Assembly: GCF_003344865.1 (NCBI RefSeq)
Contig: NZ_CP031165.1
Span: forward strand, 744,001-808,000
DNA length: 64,000 nucleotides
From: Euzebya pacifica
GTDB taxonomy: Bacteria; Actinomycetota; Nitriliruptoria; Euzebyales; Euzebyaceae
Direction: 5' to 3'
Part shown: positions 61,396 to 64,000 of the stretch, piece after piece
How positions within the stretch are numbered: position 1 is the stretch's first letter
Layout of the letters: every line of letters starts with the position of its first letter
Made by a program: the position numbers and the translations under genes
The notes under the pieces: model-generated
What the model saw: only the letters and a program-made list of their open reading frames with translations
Databases searched by the model: none
Told to the model about the DNA's origin: nothing

Positions 61396-62363
61396 AGCCG
61401 GTCCTCCAGGGTGGCGGCGATGGCGGTCACGATCTCCTCGGGCCGGGTGGCGTCGGCCACGAAGGGCAGCTCCAGCGACGGCAGGTCGATCTCGTCGGCG
61501 ACGCGTTGGCGCATGCGTTCGGCCAGGTCCAGCCGTCCGAGGTGGGTGTGGCCGGTGTCCAGCAGCGCCTCGGCCGTGGACGCGTCGACGTCGTCGATGC
61601 CGAGATCGGCCAGGACTCGCTGCACGGCCTCGCGGTCCATGCCGGCGAGGTGCTTCAGCGCAGCGTCGTCCATGGCGGGCTGCACCGCGCGATTGATCAG
61701 GACCGGCCCGAGCGGGACGCCGAGCTGGGTCAGGTCGCGGATCGAGTCGGCCGTCTCGGTGACCGGCATCTCCTCCAGGAGGGTGGTCAGCAGGACCGCG
61801 GTCCGCGAGGAATCCGTGAGCATGTCGATGACGGTCTGCGCCTGCTGGCGCACCGGCCCGACGTTGACCAGCTCGGTGGTGGCGTCGGGGGCGGCGAGGA
61901 AGTTGACGATCCGGCCGGTCGGCGGGGCATCGACCACGATCAGGTCGTACTCGAACTGCCCGTCGTCACGTCGGCGCCGCTCCATCTCCTTGACCTTGCC
62001 GATCAGCAGGACGTCCTTGATGCCGGGTGCGGCCTGCGTGGCGAACTCCACCGCCGGGGTCCTGGCCACCAGCTTGGTGATCCGCTGGGCGCCGTAGAAC
62101 ATCGACAGGTACTCCGTGAGCGATGCCTCCGGGTCGATGGACAGCCCGTAGAGGCTCGGCCGGAACTCACGCTCCTCGAAGTCCCAGGGTGCAGTGGAGA
62201 AGATCGAGGAGAACGCCTGGCGTCCCTCCACCTCCACCAAGCAGGTACGGCGTCCCAGACGCGAGCCGGCAAGGGCCAGCGACGCGGCGAGGGTCGACTT
62301 GCCGACGCCCCCCTTGCCGGTGACCAGCAGCAGGCGGCGCGACAACAGCTGTGAGGCGTCCAC
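61392..62363 (-). CDS. ArsA/Get3-family ATPase, first of a pair
   Basis: A 323-aa P-loop ATPase. LLLVTGKGGVGKSTLAASLALAGSRLGRRTCLVEVEGRQAFSSIF is the deviant Walker A; YDLIVVDAPPTGRIVNFLAAPDATTELV the switch; VLLTTLLEEMPVTETADSIRDL and LINRAVQPAMDD the nucleotide-binding base region. No arsenite-binding cysteine set is present. It probably forms a heterodimer with the next gene product. Divergent from the NfeD gene. Confidence 0.93.
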   Translation of the reverse strand: MDASQLLSRRLLLVTGKGGVGKSTLAASLALAGSRLGRRTCLVEVEGRQAFSSIFSTAPWDFEEREFRPSLYGLSIDPEASLTEYLSMFYGAQRITKLVARTPAVEFATQAAPGIKDVLLIGKVKEMERRRRDDGQFEYDLIVVDAPPTGRIVNFLAAPDATTELVNVGPVRQQAQTVIDMLTDSSRTAVLLTTLLEEMPVTETADSIRDLTQLGVPLGPVLINRAVQPAMDDAALKHLAGMDREAVQRVLADLGIDDVDASTAEALLDTGHTHLGRLDLAERMRQRVADEIDLPSLELPFVADATRPEEIVTAIAATLEDRL

Positions 62364-62462
62364 GGGGTCACTATTACCCCGATCAGCGGACCGTGCACAT
62401 CCCTGTCCTCGGCGGGGGGTGGCCCGAACGGCCCCCGTTGGGGCCGTCGTGGGTTCACCGCC

Positions 62463-62468
62463 TACACT
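62463..62468 (+). promoter_or_regulatory. Putative -10 element for the leaderless nfeD-like gene
   Basis: TACACT stands exactly 7 nt from the ATG at 62476; TTGGGG (62438-62443) could be a weak -35 at 19-bp spacing. Confidence 0.5.
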
Positions 62469-62475
62469 CTCCCGG

Positions 62476-63885
62476 ATGGCCCTTCACCGAATCGCGGGCG
62501 GAGTGCTGCTCCTCGTCGGCCTTCTCGCCGCGCTGGCCGCCCCCGCGAGCGCCCAAGCTTCATCCACCTCCACCGTCGACGTCGTGGAGGCGGTGGGCGT
62601 GCTCGATGATCCGCTGACCGACTTCGTGATCGGGGCGATCGAGCAGTCCAACCTCGACGGCTCGCAGGCCGTGGTGATCCGGCTGGACACCGACGGCGCG
62701 CTCGGTGGTGACATCGACCGGCTGGTCGACACCATCGAGTCCTCCGACGTGCCCGTCGTGGTCTACGTGGGCACCGCAGGTGCACGCGCCACCGGTGCGG
62801 GCGTCCGCGTCGCGGCTGCCGCACACGTGCTTGCCCTGGCCCCGACCGGCCTCTACGGCGTGGCCCACCCGGCTGACCTGGGCGACCCCGGGGCGCGGAC
62901 CGTGGGCGAGGTTGCCTCCGACCTGGAGGCCCTTGCCGACGCCCGCGGCCGCGATGCTGACTTCCTCGTCGACGCCGCCGAGAGCGGCGCGGCCGTGATC
63001 GCGGTCCCCGACGGCGAGACCGGCGCCCCGATCGCCGACGGCACCGAGCTGCCCGAGGGCACCGACCCGACGGTGGTCCGCACGCTGGACGAGTCGGCCC
63101 TCGCCGAGGCGGGCATCGCCGACATCGTCGCCCCGACCATCCAGCAGGTCCTCGCCGCGCTGGGCGGCCGCGAGGTCGTCACCAACGCCGGTGACGTCGT
63201 GCTCGACGTCGACCCGGTAACCGCCAACGTGCGGTTCGTCAACCTCGACCTGGTGCAGCGGATCCTCCACACGGCGTCCAGCCCGACGCTGGCCTACCTC
63301 CTGCTGCTCGCCGGCGCCCTGACCCTCTTCTTCGAGGTGTTCCAGCCGGGCTTCGGCGTGTCCGGGTTCTCCGCCATCGGGGTCCTGGCGCTGGGTGTCT
63401 ACTCCGTCGCCGTCCTGCCCATCCAGCCGCTGTGGGCGGTGATCGCGGTGATCGGCCTGCTGCTGCTCGCCTACGACCTGGCCATCGCCGGGTTGTCGTG
63501 GCCCAGCGCCGTCGGCACCCTCGCGCTCGGAGCCGGATCGATCAACATGTGGCAGATCCCCCAGCTCGCCCCCCCGACGTGGTTGATCGTCGTCGGGACC
63601 CTCTCCGCCGCCGTGTTCTTCATCATGATGATGACGTCGGTCCTGCGTGCCCAGGGCAACCAGGCGCTGCTCGGCGCCAAGGCTGTCGAGGGCAAGGTCG
63701 GCATCGTCCGTTCGGCGCTCGGCCCCGAGGGACACATCTTCGTCGGCGGTGCGCTGTGGCGCGCCCGTGCCCCGCAGGGCTCGGGCAAGGTGCGGACCGG
63801 GACCAAGGTGCGGGTGCTCGGGCTCAACGACAGCCTGACGCTCGACGTCGAGATCGTCGACGACACCAGCACCACGAAGGTGTGA
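62476..63885 (+). CDS. NfeD-family membrane protein with an inactive ClpP-like domain
   Basis: A 469-aa protein: signal peptide (LLLVGLLAALAAPASAQ), an extracytoplasmic ClpP-like NfeD1b domain (about 35-250), four membrane helices (about 270-390; TLAYLLLLAGALTLFFEVFQPGFGVSGFSAIG), and a C-terminal OB-fold (GIVRSALGPEGHIFVGGALWRARAP). In active relatives GARAASAG holds the nucleophile Ser; here it is GARATGAG with Gly107 in that place, and the ClpP-like domain has no lysine for the Ser-Lys dyad. It is probably a scaffold. NfeD proteins normally pair with an SPFH/stomatin protein, and the next gene may be that partner. Confidence 0.9.
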   Translation: MALHRIAGGVLLLVGLLAALAAPASAQASSTSTVDVVEAVGVLDDPLTDFVIGAIEQSNLDGSQAVVIRLDTDGALGGDIDRLVDTIESSDVPVVVYVGTAGARATGAGVRVAAAAHVLALAPTGLYGVAHPADLGDPGARTVGEVASDLEALADARGRDADFLVDAAESGAAVIAVPDGETGAPIADGTELPEGTDPTVVRTLDESALAEAGIADIVAPTIQQVLAALGGREVVTNAGDVVLDVDPVTANVRFVNLDLVQRILHTASSPTLAYLLLLAGALTLFFEVFQPGFGVSGFSAIGVLALGVYSVAVLPIQPLWAVIAVIGLLLLAYDLAIAGLSWPSAVGTLALGAGSINMWQIPQLAPPTWLIVVGTLSAAVFFIMMMTSVLRAQGNQALLGAKAVEGKVGIVRSALGPEGHIFVGGALWRARAPQGSGKVRTGTKVRVLGLNDSLTLDVEIVDDTSTTKV

Positions 63886-63894
63886 CGACGGGTC

Positions 63895-64000
63895 GTGGCC
63901 TCCAACCACGAAGGCGGAACGGTGGTGCCCGGGCCGCCCGACGCGACTGACCCGACACCGCCCCCGACCCCGCTGCCCCCGACCCCACCGCCGAGCCGAT
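63895..64000 (+). CDS. Start of a further gene with a proline-rich N-terminus (partial)
   Basis: From a GTG at 63895 an open frame runs to the window edge, reading SNHEGGTVVPGPPDATDPTP then a Pro/Thr stretch. It lies 9 nt after the nfeD stop. Stomatin/flotillin genes commonly follow nfeD, but nothing in these 35 residues shows such a domain, and the start is not supported by a Shine-Dalgarno. Confidence 0.35.
   Translation, partial: MASNHEGGTVVPGPPDATDPTPPPTPLPPTPPPSR

Noticed and set aside
60241-62097. 618-codon plus-strand frame
   Set aside because: Antisense to the two ArsA ATPase genes, whose P-loops and operon overlaps are clear.

Overview
This window is about 64 kb of very GC-rich DNA from a free-living actinobacterium. 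The evidence is the order SRP RNA, dnaX, ybaB/ebfC and recR; an ArsA, ArsA, class A PBP, metallophosphoesterase block like the Rv3679-Rv3683 region of mycobacteria; F420-type enzymes; a DUF4235 protein; CWBR2 cell-wall repeats; and many genes whose -10-like hexamer lies only 6-8 nt from the start codon (leaderless transcripts). A deep lineage such as the Nitriliruptoria (Euzebya-like) would fit, but this is inference because no 16S gene is present.

Layout. 1-1200: end of a response regulator gene, tRNA-Ser(GGA) and a Lon-like membrane protease. 1210-5110: SRP RNA, dnaX, ybaB, recR and a methyltransferase. 5190-8100: a lipoprotein, then a QueA-like/SDR operon divergent from soxR with a SoxR-type operator between them. 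8145-10480: lysC-asd (aspartate family). 10480-19270: an intergenic repeat patch, small-molecule enzymes (crotonase, methyltransferase, VOC, APH-like kinase, SHMT-like), a RimK-TrkA_C fusion and a fatty acyl-CoA ligase. 19390-33810: Uma2, secreted subtilase, cNMP-binding protein, tandem 73-bp repeats, FAD monooxygenase, MBL protein, DDN-type protein, FabG, fungalysin, a possible MITE, thiolase and a very large penicillin-acylase-like protein with cell-wall repeats. 33987-37343: VOC, PPOX-type protein, F420 LLM enzyme, a Pro-rich repeat peptide, MazG-type protein and DUF4235.

37374-48315 is a carbohydrate region: GH65 phosphorylase plus beta-phosphoglucomutase, xylose isomerase, a ROK regulator, a catalytically dead Lon-like paralogue, ThuA and a secreted sugar dehydrogenase, all on the minus strand, with xylulokinase divergent. 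AACAAA-type half-sites lie upstream of both the ROK gene and xylB. A Tat-exported multicopper oxidase follows. On the opposite strand is a translationally coupled four-gene operon (GT2, methyltransferase, PIG-L deacetylase, acyl-CoA-dehydrogenase-like) that looks like an uncharacterised glycoconjugate pathway. Next come an ECF-type sigma factor with a large membrane partner, a decayed excisionase/integrase remnant beside tRNA-Pro(CGG), and the cell-envelope block MPE, PBP, ArsA, ArsA. The window ends with an NfeD protein that has lost its protease residues and the start of a further gene.

Recurring themes are secreted hydrolases and oxidases, cell-wall biology, redox/F420 enzymes, loss of canonical active-site or metal residues (DnaX zinc site, Lon-like paralogue, NfeD, MBL protein), and structured intergenic repeats at gene ends.
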